Assembly: GCA_024180945.1 (NCBI GenBank)
Contig: JAKSGN010000007.1
Location: 124,001 to 188,000, forward strand
From: Macrophomina tecta
Taxonomy: Eukaryota > Ascomycota > Dothideomycetes > Botryosphaeriales > Botryosphaeriaceae
Direction of reading: 5' to 3'
Length of the DNA stretch: 64,000 bases
Shown here in pieces: positions 43,701 through 54,546 of the stretch. Position 1 is the first letter of the stretch. Each line of letters starts with the position of its first letter. Position numbers and translations under genes: made by a program. Under the pieces are notes generated by a model. The model worked only from the letters and a program-made list of their open reading frames with translations, did not search any database and was not told where the DNA came from.

Positions 43701-44227
43701 GGACCAACAAATCCGGGGCTGAGCCACCTCGGCCCTACGGTCAGGCGCCCACATCAGTGCCTCAAGATCATCAAACGGGCGCGAAGGTCACGCGCAATCA
43801 AATATCGGCTTCTCACAGCGACATCATAGGGCAAGCCGATGCCCCAATTCCCGGCAACCCGCTTGCCACGGCACGCAAGTCCCATCGGTCGTCCTCGATG
43901 GTCGCGACGACCCCTTCGGTCATCCCCATGCCGCAGCCTTTCCTTGGACCGCCGCTCTCGCCGCAGCAGTCGGTCTCATCGGCTCCGGCTACGCACCTCG
44001 ATCCTCACGAGCCTCGCATATTCCCTGGCGTGGTCAGCAGGCATCGCAAGAGCAGCGCCCATCAGAGATCGACTACGGAGAGCGTGGATGGCAAGGAGGG
44101 CGACAGCACGTGGGCCGGCGTCAAAAAGAGTGTCACGTACGCTCTCACCAGCGATGCAAGTGAGGCGGCGGTGCTGGACGAGCCGCTGCACGAGGAACCT
44201 GAGAGTGAGGGTGAGAGCCAGCAGTAA
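40716..44227 (+). CDS. AMD1: AMP deaminase
   Basis: Converts AMP to IMP and ammonia, balancing the adenylate and guanylate pools in the cytosol. The catalytic half carries [20 protein letters not shown], the zinc-binding start, then [13 protein letters not shown], and [10 protein letters not shown] with the catalytic aspartates. Exons: 40716-40725 (MSK), 40799-42351, 42404-43524 and about 43567-44227, roughly 1114 residues. The short first exon is inferred from a good donor and acceptor (GTATGC...ATACAG) and an ATG in good context; reading instead from the ATG at 40783 stays in the same frame and adds only MVAHT. The fourth-exon acceptor may be at 43566 or 43572. The N-terminal 300 residues and the last 200 are disordered and serine/proline-rich, longer than in yeast Amd1. 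Confidence 0.95.
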
Positions 44228-45349
44228 TATATAAAGAAAAAAAAAAAAAAAAAGGAAAAGGATTTTACTCGGGATAGACATGATACTTGGTCCGTCTCTT
44301 GTACTAGATGTCCTCGGGGATTAGATGACTGGGTGTTGTTCTTGGAGACAGGGACGGTGTGGGTTGTTTGCAGGATGCGAACTGCTTCGGTGGGGCGTTG
44401 AGACAATTTGTGGAAAAGGTGAAAGGTATTGCTTGTCTTTTCTTGGGAAACGTCGTCTCCTACTGCTGCGGCTTGGAAATAGGTATGCATTCTAATGGAG
44501 ATCTATTTCTGCTCCTCCTTGGTGTAAGCTACGAGTGTATTCTGCAGCCATCGCCTCTCAACCCTACCAGCGGGGCGGGAATGTCGCGTGGGCGGTCTGT
44601 TTTCAGCTTCATCTCGTAGCCGCGGCAAGCATCTGGAAAACATCTGGTATGTCTCCTACGTAATGGATGGGTCTCATCGGTCCTGCTAATCAGGTAGTTG
44701 GGGAGGACAATGCTCCAACCGCTCCACGGTGTTGGTGCATTCGGCGCCGAGAGCTCTATGCCGCCGGCACCACCCCCGTATAGCAACAATGCGTCTGGCA
44801 ACAGCTGAACGTCCAATGGCAGCGTGGCCGTTGGTTTCCGGTCGCTTCGCATCGGCAGCTGGGAAGCGACGGCCGGGGGTTGGATGCACAAGGCTGCGGG
44901 AGGGTTGTAAAGACGGGAGCCACTCCCTTTCCCTGGTCTCCGCACACCTCCGCACACCACCGTCCATCTCCATCGCAGCGCAAACATTCCACTTGCACCC
45001 ACCACCCTCCTCTCCTTCTCTACCGTCTCTCCCCTTTCTAAGCGCTCGTGTTCCGCGATCTGGCGCCAGTACGGTCTGCGTCATTTCCCCCCCCCCCCCA
45101 GGCGCTTCAGGCTTACGGCCCACCCTGCCCTCCAATCCTTCCGGACTTTACTACTTAAAGTCCGCTGTCGCACATCCCCATCCCACGTGCAGCGCGCATA
45201 AGACGCAAAAGCAAAACAACAGCTCTTCCTTAGTTACCGACAACCTGCCCCTCCTCCATCTTGCGACGAAGAGCAAGCAGACGAGTCGCCTGGTTTTTTT
45301 TTTTTTTTTTTTTTTTTGGGGGGGGGTTTTTCCATCGTCCTACGCCAAC
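44228..45349. other. Intergenic interval with homopolymer tracts
   Basis: A17 lies just after the AMD1 stop (44237-44253), and T24 followed by G9 lies just before the carrier gene (45294-45326). No supported gene. Confidence 0.55.
45294..45326. repeat. Homopolymer pair T24-G9
   Basis: 24 T run directly into 9 G, 24 bp upstream of the carrier start codon, so probably in its 5' leader. Lengths may be affected by sequencing error. Confidence 0.8.
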
Positions 45350-46720
45350 ATGCCTCTCCCCTTCTTCTTTCCCTCCGCGCAAACACTCAGCACCGCCTTC
45401 GCGGCCCCCGCCACGAGCGCGTACCCGCCCGCCCGCCAGGACCTGTACGGCACGTGGAGCGCGGTCGACGACGCGAAGGCGAAGGCGGGCCAGCTGAGCG
45501 ACAAGGCGGCGCGCGAATTGGGTGTCGGGAAGCCGCAGGCGGCCACCATCGAGCTATATAGCGCGCGGTATTATGCTGCGTGCACTTTTGGCGGACTGTT
45601 GGCTTGTGTGAGTGTTTGCGGAATCGCGGGAAGATCAGTTGACGGGACTGATTGCTAGATGTAGGGTCTGACGCATACCGCCGTGACGCCGTTGGACCTG
45701 GTCAAGTGCCGTCGCCAGGTCGACGCGAATCTGTACAAGGGCAATTTCGAGGCGTGGGGCAAAATCGCGAGGGCGGAGGGGTTCCGTGGCATCTTTACGG
45801 GATGGGGCCCGACGTTCTTCGGGTACTCGGTGGGTGCTTTGTTGTCTTCCCCGCTTGGACGGGGGGTGAGTTGGGTGCTGACGGTCTCGTGGTACAAAAA
45901 CAGGCTCAAGGCGCGTTCAAGTACGGCGGGTACGAGTACTTCAAGAAATTCTACTCGGACCTGGCCGGCCCGGAGAATGCGCAGAAGTATAAGACGCTGC
46001 TGTACCTCGCCGCCAGCGCGTCCGCCGAGTTCATCGCCGACGTCGCGCTCTGCCCCTTCGAGGCCGTCAAGGTCCGCATTCAGACCACCATTCCGCCGTT
46101 TGCCAAGGGGACGTTTGACGGTATCTCCAAGGTCACTGCGAAGGAGGGCACCAGCGGGTAAGATCGTTGTGTTTCTCTGTTCTTATGTGTTCCCTGGCTC
46201 ACGCGTGGTGCAAAGCCTGTTCAAGGGCCTCTATCCCCTCTGGGGCCGCCAGATCCCCTACACGATGATGAAGTTCGCCTCCTTCGAGACCATCGTCGAG
46301 GCCATCTACAACTACCTCCCCGGCTCGAAGAACGACTACGGCAAGGGCGCCCAGACCGCCGTTTCGTTCACCGGCGGATACCTCGCCGGTATCCTCTGCG
46401 CCATCGTCTCCCACCCCGCCGACGTCATGGTCTCGAAGCTGAATGCTGAGCGCGAGTCGGGCGAGGCGTTTGGCGCGGCTATTAAGCGCATCTATGGCAA
46501 GATTGGGTTCTCGGGGCTGTGGAACGGCCTGCCGGTCAGGATTGTCATGATTGGCACGTTGACCGGTCTGCAGTGGATGATCTACGGTAAGTTTCGTGAG
46601 CAAAGAGAGAGTACCGAGTAATTAATGTGCTGACCGTTTCACGCAGATTACTTCAAGATTTTCATGGGTTTCCCGACTACTGGCGGCGGCGCGGCGCCGG
46701 CGCCGGCGAAGCAGGAGTAG
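45350..46720 (+). CDS. Mitochondrial phosphate carrier protein
   Basis: Inner-membrane carrier that imports phosphate with a proton for ATP synthesis. Five exons: 45350-45607, 45665-45829, 45904-46157, 46216-46586 and 46647-46720; all phases close to give 373 residues. Three carrier repeats show the P-x-[DE]-x-x-[KR] signatures TPLDLVKCRRQVD, CPFEAVKVRIQT and HPADVMVSKLN. The family phrases GWGPTFFGYSAQGAFKYGGYE and LWGRQIPYTMMKFASFE are those of phosphate carriers (Mir1/Pic2). About 70 residues precede the first repeat, including SAYPPARQDLYGTWSAVDDAKAKAG. The C-terminus is an alanine/proline tail (GGGAAPAPAKQE). The Mir1 and Pic2 paralogs cannot be told apart here, so no symbol is given. 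Confidence 0.94.
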
Positions 46721-47801
46721 ATGGGCTGTGTTGTTTTTCCGCGCGGATGAGTGATCCTCCGAATAAACGAGACATCTTAAACTCTTGAAGTTTGTCCCAG
46801 ACGTCGCCCATATACTATACTGGCAGTGGGCGCCTGTGGCAGCTTCCTTTCCATTTTCAATACTAGCGGGGCCGGTTTGGGCTTGTCTGCTTTTGTTTCC
46901 ATTTCTCATTCCCTGTATTCTACTGATACGTGCTTTGGGAGTCGCATAGGGCAATCCACTCTTCTTATTCCACGGGACTTGGGAATGGGGCTGAAAGTTG
47001 CAGCCCGCGAGCAGACGCGTTCGTGACACAACACTTTGGCTTTTATACGCCTTTCGCATCATGATGCGGGCTGAGCTCGCACTGGCAGATCCGGCATACC
47101 ACATCGAGCCGGTTAGGGGTCGACGATGGCACGCCAACGCTGTGAATTCCTGCCCGGAGCATCGGTCACAGCGTGTTGAACGGTGTTTGGACGCGTGTGA
47201 GCAACTGGTGGTGTTGGTTATCGGGTGGCCGTATCTAAGAATGAAGGGGGCCGACGAATAAGTTGCAGAATGTCTTTTTGGCTAGGTACTTGAGGAAGCC
47301 GGAGGGTGAAAGTAAGCCAGGGGGGCGGGGATGATGATGGAAACGTGGTGTATGAGGAAGAGGCAGAGAGGCATAGAGCTGAAGCTGTTGAGTGACTGCG
47401 TGGATCATTTGCTAAGTTAAAGGCTCGACCTTCCAGCTATGTTCTGGGCTATTGGTGTTTTTGATGCTGATGGCGGGGGCGGGGCTAGCAAAGGCTCTGG
47501 AAAGTCGAGTTGGGGTCGCATCAGGCCGGTTGAAGGCGGGAGCTATTCTGATGTCTGCAAGTTGCCTATTCTACGCTTAATTACGCTAATCTTCCTCTAC
47601 CCTAGAAAAACAAAACAAAACATACGAGGTCTGTTCCCGGTTCTTAGCGAAGACCGAGCCCTAAGAACTTATATTGGACTTTTGCTGAACCATGGATTGA
47701 GAGCTGAAAGGGCAGCGAAGATAACAACATGTCCGAAATCTGAAACACGCAAGAGCAAAAGAGGAAGAACAGGCAAAGAGGGCGCGCTAAGATCAAACCG
47801 G
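46721..47801. other. Intergenic interval
   Basis: About 1.1 kb with no supported gene. A 305-codon plus-strand frame entering at 47.44 kb is the complement of the minus-strand gene at 47.8 kb and is not called. Confidence 0.5.
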
Positions 47802-48842
47802 CTAGGGGTCCTTCCTGTAGGCCTGCGGGTCGACCCTGAAGTGGATGTTGTCCAAAACCATCCAGCCGCCCTGCTTTTGCTTGACACCAGAGCTGTCGCA
47901 GCTGTCGATAATGTTGCGAAACTTAGCCTTGCAGAATCTTTCGTCGATCGTCCAATGCGCGCCGTCGGTGGCCCAGATCTCGGTCTGGATGAAGATCTTC
48001 AGGATGCCAGGGTAGTGATTCGTCTGCTCTTTGATCCTTCCATCTGGGTATATCGTCTCGCCCGCGTGCTTAGAGCAGAAGGCATCGATGTCATGGATCA
48101 TCTTCCTCCGGTGGATCATCTGGCCGCTGTTGTAGCAGTGCAGTCTACTCGCTGCGAAGGTGAGCCGATCCGGCGACGGCGCCGGCGGCGGAGGTGGCGG
48201 CGGCGGGAGGAAGAAGTCGTCCTGGTCTTCCTGCGTCCAGTCTTCGCCGTAAAGCTCGTAGCGGCGGCCGTCGGGCATCTCGATGCTGCCGGACACGTCC
48301 GGCGCACCGTATCCGCCGCACTCCCGGATGATCTGGTCAAAAGGCGCTACCGATAACGTGCTCGCCGAGTCGAAGTCCGGCGTGTGTTCTCCGCCGCCCA
48401 GAACCTTGGACACGCCGATGTTCAGCCATCCCCAAGGGTGGTCTCCGGCGTTGTCGAAGAACTTGTGCATATTGAGCGTCGCAGGGTTGCCAGAGGAATC
48501 AGTCCCCATGGCCATGCGCATGCTCATGGCGTCTGGATGGACGTATCTCTCGACGCCATCCCAGCCCTTGCCTTGGGCAAGTAGGTGGAGACCGGCAGTT
48601 GCTGCTTTCTCCTTGAGAGGGGCCTGCATGTGGCCTTTGTACATGGCGTTGAACTTGAACTGTCCCATGCCGCATACCGCGTGAGGTCCGGTAGGGGTTA
48701 TTGTCGGACGCACTGTCACGGTAGTGGTGCTAGGGATATGCGCCGCAGTCGGCCCTACCGTCACGGTGGTGGTGCTGGCTGGTCCCATGGTGCTCATAAT
48801 GGTGCTTTGGCACCATGGGAGGACGAGTGAGAAACCCTTCAT
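47802..48842 (-). CDS. Hypothetical protein, threonine-rich front and conserved-looking cysteine-containing tail
   Basis: A 346-residue frame from an ATG. I do not recognise the family. The first 15 residues (MKGFSLVLPWCQST) are hydrophobic but do not make a convincing signal peptide. Repeated TTTVTV segments (about 24-47) follow. The middle holds AVCGMGQFKFNAMYKGHMQA and a domain of mixed polarity, and an eight-proline linker lies near residue 217. The last 115 residues (CYNSGQMIHRRKMIHDIDAFC ... FCKAKFRNIIDSCDSSG ... KQGGWMVLDNIHFRVDP) have evenly spaced cysteines and resemble the C-terminal parts of some secreted fungal proteins. Not interrupted by introns. Secretion and function are unproven. 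Confidence 0.65.
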   Translation of the reverse strand: MKGFSLVLPWCQSTIMSTMGPASTTTVTVGPTAAHIPSTTTVTVRPTITPTGPHAVCGMGQFKFNAMYKGHMQAPLKEKAATAGLHLLAQGKGWDGVERYVHPDAMSMRMAMGTDSSGNPATLNMHKFFDNAGDHPWGWLNIGVSKVLGGGEHTPDFDSASTLSVAPFDQIIRECGGYGAPDVSGSIEMPDGRRYELYGEDWTQEDQDDFFLPPPPPPPPAPSPDRLTFAASRLHCYNSGQMIHRRKMIHDIDAFCSKHAGETIYPDGRIKEQTNHYPGILKIFIQTEIWATDGAHWTIDERFCKAKFRNIIDSCDSSGVKQKQGGWMVLDNIHFRVDPQAYRKDP

Positions 48843-49906
48843 TTCGGCCGCTTGCTATGCGCTGCGACGGTGGGGATAGGGATAGACTGCGAATGTGTGG
48901 TGGAAATAACAGCAGCGGGCGCCCTGGAGTTCTTATACATTTGATACCAGTGGACCAGTTTCGACTATGGGGTATTCCGTAGAGACAACTGCGGATACCC
49001 AAGTAGATGGTCCCACCTGAATCATGATCGGCACTGCGTACCTTGGACAGGTGCCCGGGATATTCTCACTGGTCGTTCGGGCAGAAATGGAAGAACAATT
49101 TGCCTTCGTCGTTGTTTCATGTTCAGGCTCTAGGTATTTGACATTTGGCCGAGCGAACCAAAATTTTCAAAGCAGTCAGAAGCCGAAATGCTGGCATGGT
49201 CTGCAACCAAAGCCTCATGTAGTCTACATCCCTTATTTCGCGGAGACCCGACCACTGCAACCTGCGTCTCGAACGCATCGGGCATCGCCAGCAATAGTCT
49301 GGATACACCCATATGGCTAGAATGGCTGTCGTCTGCGATGGCTCTGAAGATGGGCGTATCTTTATCATCTGCATTCGCTCGACAGAGAGAAACGGAAGCG
49401 TTGGTACGCTTTTGGAACGGTCCAATCGTAGGTGCGCGAATTGCACTGGTGAAAGCCTGAGCGAGCGATGTCTGAGACGTGCAGGCGTCAGGAAGGACCT
49501 GCCCTTCTGCGGCAGCCCCTGCGCATCGTCCCCCGCCAGCGCCGCCCGCTATACCGCGATAGGCAAGATCCGAAGTCGGAGATCGGACAACAGCCCTGGC
49601 TACCCGCTCGCCAACCCGCCGATAAGCGCAAATCTCCATGCAGCTTGCACAGCTCAGTCTTCCCCACCGCCTTCGCGCCCTACGACAAGCACCGTGACTG
49701 GGCCAATTGCCAGCTTTCTCTTACCCCATTCTTACCCAACACGCCCCAAGTCCTTGCCTCCAGCTCTCTCTCCAAGTACATACATCTCCTCTTCTCCTCC
49801 GCTCCAATCTCCCTGCCAAAGGAGCACACATTCCACTGGAGCATTTCCTACAAAAGATCAACACTCGAATAAACTTTCCCCCCCTGCGGTACACTGCAGC
49901 AACACC
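48843..49906. other. Intergenic interval
   Basis: Holds two divergent promoters. A 169-codon minus-strand frame (49130-49639) starts with ATG but has no domain signal and is left uncalled. Confidence 0.45.
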
Positions 49907-51695
49907 ATGACCCCTCCGCCCCCGTCCGCCATCGACGAGTTCCCCTCTGCCGCGCCCGCCACCAACGGCCCCATGCGCCTCGAGGACATCTACGCCCGCC
50001 GCAAGAAGGCGGACAAGGCGCAATGGGGCATCGCCGCCCCCTCCCGCAGCGAGAACTTCAAGGCCTACTCGCACTCGCACAAGCCCAAGGCCAGGAGGTG
50101 GGACTGTAAGTGTTCAGAGAAAGAGCCGAGAGACAATGGCCATGAAAGAGTGGAGGATGGATGTTGTAACACAAAGACCGCGCGAGTGCTGATATGCCGG
50201 GCAAACCACCAGCCAAACTCAGCATCGAATCCCGCTCGCGCACACCCGCACGCCTCAAGGGCGCGGCCGCCTACCTAGGCCGCCCCGGCATCATCTCACT
50301 TGGCGGCGGCCTGCCCTCGTCTGAGTACTTCCCCTTCGACGAGCTGTCCTTCCGCGTGCCAGGGCCGGGCCACTTCGACGACGACTCGACGGCAGCATGG
50401 CAGTCGCTCGTGGCAGGCAAGCACGACATGGCGGCGGGCAAGTCCAACTACGACATCGCGACGGCCTTCAACTACCACCAGGGGTCGGGCTCGGCGCAGC
50501 TGCTGCGCTGGATCACCGAGCACACCGAGATCGTGCACAATCCGCCCTACGCCGACTGGGCCACGACCATGAGCGTGGGCTCGACATCCGCGCTCGACAT
50601 GTCGCTACGCATGCTGACCGAGCCGGGCGACTACGTCGTGTCGGACGAGTACGCGTTCAGCACGGCCATGGACACGGCGGCGCCGCTGCGCGTCAAGTTC
50701 GCCGGCGTTAAGATGGACGCCGAGGGCATGCTGCCGGACTCGCTCGACGACGTGCTCTCCAACTGGGACCCGTCCGCCCGCGACGGCGCGCGCAAGCCGC
50801 ATGTCCTCTACACCGTGCCGACGGGCCAGAACCCGACGGGCTCGACGTCGAGCGCGGCGCGCCGCCGCGAGCTGTATGCCGTTGCGCAGAAGCATGATCT
50901 CATCATCCTCGAGGACGAGCCCTACTACTTCCTGCAGATGGATCCCTACACCGGCGCCGACGCGCCCGACGCCCAGCCGCCTCGCTCGCACGAGGAGTTC
51001 CTGGCCGCTGTTGTGCCGTCACTGTTGAGCATGGACACGGACGGACGCGTCATGCGCTTCGACTCCTTCTCCAAGGTCATCGCTCCCGCCAGCCGCGTCG
51101 GCTGGATCACCGCATCCGAGCAGCTCATCGAGCGCTACTCCAAGCACGCCGACGTCTCGACCCAGGGACCCAGCGGTATGAGCCAGCTCATACTCTTCAA
51201 GCTGCTGGACGAGCACTGGGGCCATCCTGGCTACGTGGACTGGCTGATCCACATCCGCAAGGAGTACACGCAGCGCCGCAACATCATCGTGGATGCCTGC
51301 GAGAAGCACCTGCCTCGGGAGATTGTCAGCTGGAATCCACCGATGGCGGGCATGTTCGTAAGTGAACTAACCCCTGAGTTCTAGTCAGAGCAGCTAGGTC
51401 GTTGTGAATTCGTGCTAATCTCGTGTCTTGACAGCATTGGATACAAGTAGACTGGCGCAAGCACCCGCACGCCTCTACCAAGAGCATCACCGAGATCGAG
51501 GAGGAAATCTTCCTGAAGGCTGTCGACAAGGGCGCTCTGGTCATCCGCGGCAGCTGGTTTTACGCTGAGCCCGGCGCTAAGCATGAGGACATGTTCTTCC
51601 GCGCTTCGTTTGCCGCTGCGCCGTCTGACCAGATCCAGGAGGGCATCCGCCGCTTTGGTGAAGCCGTCAGGGAGAGCTTCCAGCTGCAGGCGTAG
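49907..51695 (+). CDS. ARO8: Aromatic amino acid aminotransferase (ARO8 type)
   Basis: PLP enzyme of fold type I that transaminates phenylalanine, tyrosine and tryptophan precursors; ARO8-type enzymes also act on 2-aminoadipate. Exons 49907-50105, 50213-51357 and 51435-51695 give 534 residues. Marks are PGIISLGGGLPSSEYFPF, the PLP-phosphate region SVGSTSALDMSLRMLTEPGD, YTVPTGQNPTGSTSS (the substrate/PLP asparagine), DEPYYFLQ and the Schiff-base lysine in FDSFSKVIAPASRVGWI. The C-terminal domain continues through HWIQVDWRKHP after a 77-bp intron. Start at 49907 is the first ATG of exon 1. Yeast has Aro8 and Aro9; the two are not separable here, and the symbol marks the subfamily. Confidence 0.94.
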
Positions 51696-52010
51696 AAAGT
51701 AACGCTCGATGACCACTGTGTACACTCACCCCTGCTCTGGAAATTCTGTACCGCACGAGATTATATTTGTCTATCATGTTGCGACGAACTTTCAATAGTT
51801 GTAGATATTTGCGCCGGCGCTGGGATGGCGTTGAGGATTTGTTGGACGTTCAATGTTTGCATATAGACCAGCGATATCCACGAGCGATATGTCCAGAATA
51901 CAGAGTTTTCTTTCAGAAGATGATGGCTTTTTTTTACATTTGAAGGGTAAGACTTTTCTGATGTTCATGTCGCTGAGGTGCTTTTCATTGAAAGGAGGAC
52001 TGAGGGATAT

Positions 52011-52827
52011 CTAGTTGATGAAGTTGACGCAGAAGAAATGCAGGATGACGCTTCCGAAGACGAAGTCCGCAAAAGCCCTGTGGAGGTCATTGTCAGTCCG
52101 TGCATTTTAGACGATGTGTGTCACCAGCTCTTCAAGAGCTGTTAAAAGGCTGGGTTCAAATATGGGGCTTCGTAGAACGTACCGCTCGTGGGAGATGCTT
52201 CCAAAGTCGCTCTTGTTCTCGGGGTTGGTCTGGATGCGCAAGCTCGCGGTGAGGACGAACTGGCCCACGGTGGCGCTGAAGCCTGAGAGGAAGGCGTTGA
52301 AAGGCTGTGATGACGAACAGTTAGCAGGGCATCCAGATTGCTACCTCGGACATGCTCGGAAGCAATTGGAGCTCCATCAATTGGTCCATCAACCCCGAAC
52401 GCGCGGCCTCCACGGCTGCAAATGCATTCCCTCATGTACCTCCCCATTCCTCATGCCGGAGTCTCTTGGAAATAAAGGACGGGCAACTCACGAAGTTTCC
52501 GCCGATGATGCAGTACAGGAATTGCAGGGCGCCGACGGCGACGAGGAAGACCATGAAGACGTCCAGCAGCTTGGTCCGCTGATCCGTCTTATTGACGTAG
52601 TTCTTCCACACGCTGTTGGCAATGGCCGAGGCGTCGTTGGAGTTGATCTTGGCGCTGCTGCTGCTCGAGCTGCCGACAGGGCCGGTAGTGCTGGTCGCGG
52701 TATTGGCCTTGGTCGTGTGCGAGGCGGCGCTGGGGACGGAGGCGGCAGGGTCGGCGGCCGATGCGGGCACGGCCGCGGGGGAGGCAGGGCCGTTGTTGCC
52801 GCCCTGGGTACGCTGGCGAGGAGGCAT
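52011..52827 (-). CDS. OST2: Oligosaccharyltransferase subunit OST2/DAD1
   Basis: Small integral membrane subunit of the ER oligosaccharyltransferase that N-glycosylates nascent proteins. Exons (minus strand): 52827-52492, 52304-52183 and 52077-52011, giving 174 residues. The DAD1 core starts near residue 70 ([20 protein letters not shown]), followed by [42 protein letters not shown] and the terminal [20 protein letters not shown]. Three to four helices are visible. DAD1 proteins are usually about 110-140 residues; the extra 60 at the N-terminus are alanine/serine/threonine-rich and look disordered. Divergent to the TMEM14 gene. Confidence 0.95.
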
Positions 52828-53311
52828 TATGGGCAGTGTTGCTCTGGAGAAGGAGGAGGGCAGCGGTGTGGTGGTGTGGTCGTGGAATCAGCTCCGTCCA
52901 AATAAGGCCAGATGGATGTTCTGTCCAGCATGCATGTTCCCGGAGCTCGGGCCACTCGTCTCTCCCGTCCGTCCCCCAGGGACGCGCAATGAGAGCTCTC
53001 TCGCACTCTGCTTACGTACGCCGGCCTTTGAACCCCGACTCGCCGACCGATCGAATGGCACCAAGGCGAATTCGAAGCGCGTCATCGATCCCCTCTGCTC
53101 GGACGTAGACCTCCCGCGCGCGGCTCCGCCCACGGCCGAGGAGGGAGCTGCAGCTTGGGAGCTTACAATTAGCTGCACTCTCGACCTTCTACAGCTTTCC
53201 CCGCGTTCTACTAAACCCTTTCCCCTCCACAATCATCACTCGCATCTCTCTTGCTCTCTCGCACGTTAGCCCTGTAGCTCAATTGCTCTTTGAACGACCA
53301 GTACATCCACA

Positions 53312-53806
53312 ATGGCAAGTCGCGCACTACATCAACTTGCGCCTTCCCTCCCTCCGCGCAACCAACCAGCTAACCCCTCCCCGCCGCAGGGCCTCGAGAC
53401 CATCGCCTTCGTCCTCGGCGCGCTGACCGCTGGTGGCGGCATCACCGGCTACGTGCGCACCGGCTCCATCCCCTCCATCGCCGCCGGCGTCACCGTTGGC
53501 ACTCTGGTATGTTTCCCTCCTCGCGCTTCCGCCTCCAAATCGCTCGCCAAAAAAAAAGAAAGAGGGAAATAAAGGACTGACGCGCAGTGCGTCCTACAGT
53601 ATGGTCTCGGCGGCTACCGCATCTCGCAGAAGCAGCCCTACGGCGTCGAGCTCGCGCTGCTGGCCTCCATCGTCCTAGCCGGCTCATCCATCCCCCGCGC
53701 CATCAAGACGCGCAAGCCCCTGCCCATCGGCCTCAGCCTGCTCGCCACCTACGGTCTGTTCAACTTCGGCATGGCGTGGCAGAATAAGACGGTCAAGACT
53801 GCGTAG
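53312..53806 (+). CDS. TMEM14 family membrane protein
   Basis: Small four-helix protein of the TMEM14 family, linked in animals to mitochondrial heme transport; the fungal role is not settled. Likely exons are 53312-53314 (the ATG only), 53390-53506 and 53600-53806, giving about 108 residues that begin MGLETIAFVLGALTAGGGITGY. The first intron would use a GC donor (ATG|GCAAGT), with a GCAG acceptor after a C-rich stretch. Reading through is also in frame and would add 26 residues (ASRALHQLAPSLPP...), which look non-coding. Family marks are TGSIPSIAAGVTVGTLYGLGGY, AGSSIPRAIKTRKPLPIGLS and a terminal helix GLFNFGMAWQNKTVKTA. Confidence 0.88.
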
Positions 53807-54546
53807 ATGGCGCATTAAACTTCGAATTGGGAGAAGTGATTCGGAGGCTGGCGAGGATGTAAGGTGAGAGATATGACGGAGGTGAATAGACAGCTGGGTC
53901 GGAGGGTCTGAAACCCCTTTAAGTAGTCAGGTACTGGAAGTGAAGGAAGAGGAGAGGTGGAATACTCCGCAATTATAAGTCTAGCAGGCAAAGCATTCTA
54001 GGAGAGCATGGCACCCTTCAGGGGCTTGACACTTCAATCGATTTAAGCTATTCTTCATTCTACTGCTTTCACCCAGGTCATCCTGCACAGAGTGATCAGT
54101 ACGCCTCCTGATAGGCGACAGCAAACTCGCAACCTAAGTCAGCAGTTGATTGCCTGTAATTGAAGCAGTCATACGGACCTAAGTCTCCAGAAAGCCGAGT
54201 GCACTTATGTCAGATTGAATGCTTCAATTCCACACATCATTTGTCCCTGCAGCCGAACGATCTTCAAGAAAAAATACTACCTTTTTGCGCCACTGACAAC
54301 GGCATGGGTCCCGCCTGAAGCCGTTCTACAGGCTTCTGCCTGAAACCGCTTCAGCACCGCAGCCTTTGCTTACCAGAAATTTCCAACGACGCCTGCAAAT
54401 GCTCATTTGAATGCCCCAAATCCCAAGAACTCCAGCATGTCCTTCCAGGTAAGAGGACAACCCAGAGCAGGCACGCAACCCAGCGCCCATATAAACTTTG
54501 CCCATATCTCCCTTGCTCTACACAATCCCACCGCGACAGAGCCCCA
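53807..54546. other. Convergent intergenic interval
   Basis: Holds two 3' ends facing each other. No supported gene. Confidence 0.5.

Noticed and set aside
49130..49639. 169-codon minus-strand frame upstream of ARO8
   Set aside because: Has an ATG but no domain or hydrophobic pattern; lies in promoter space.
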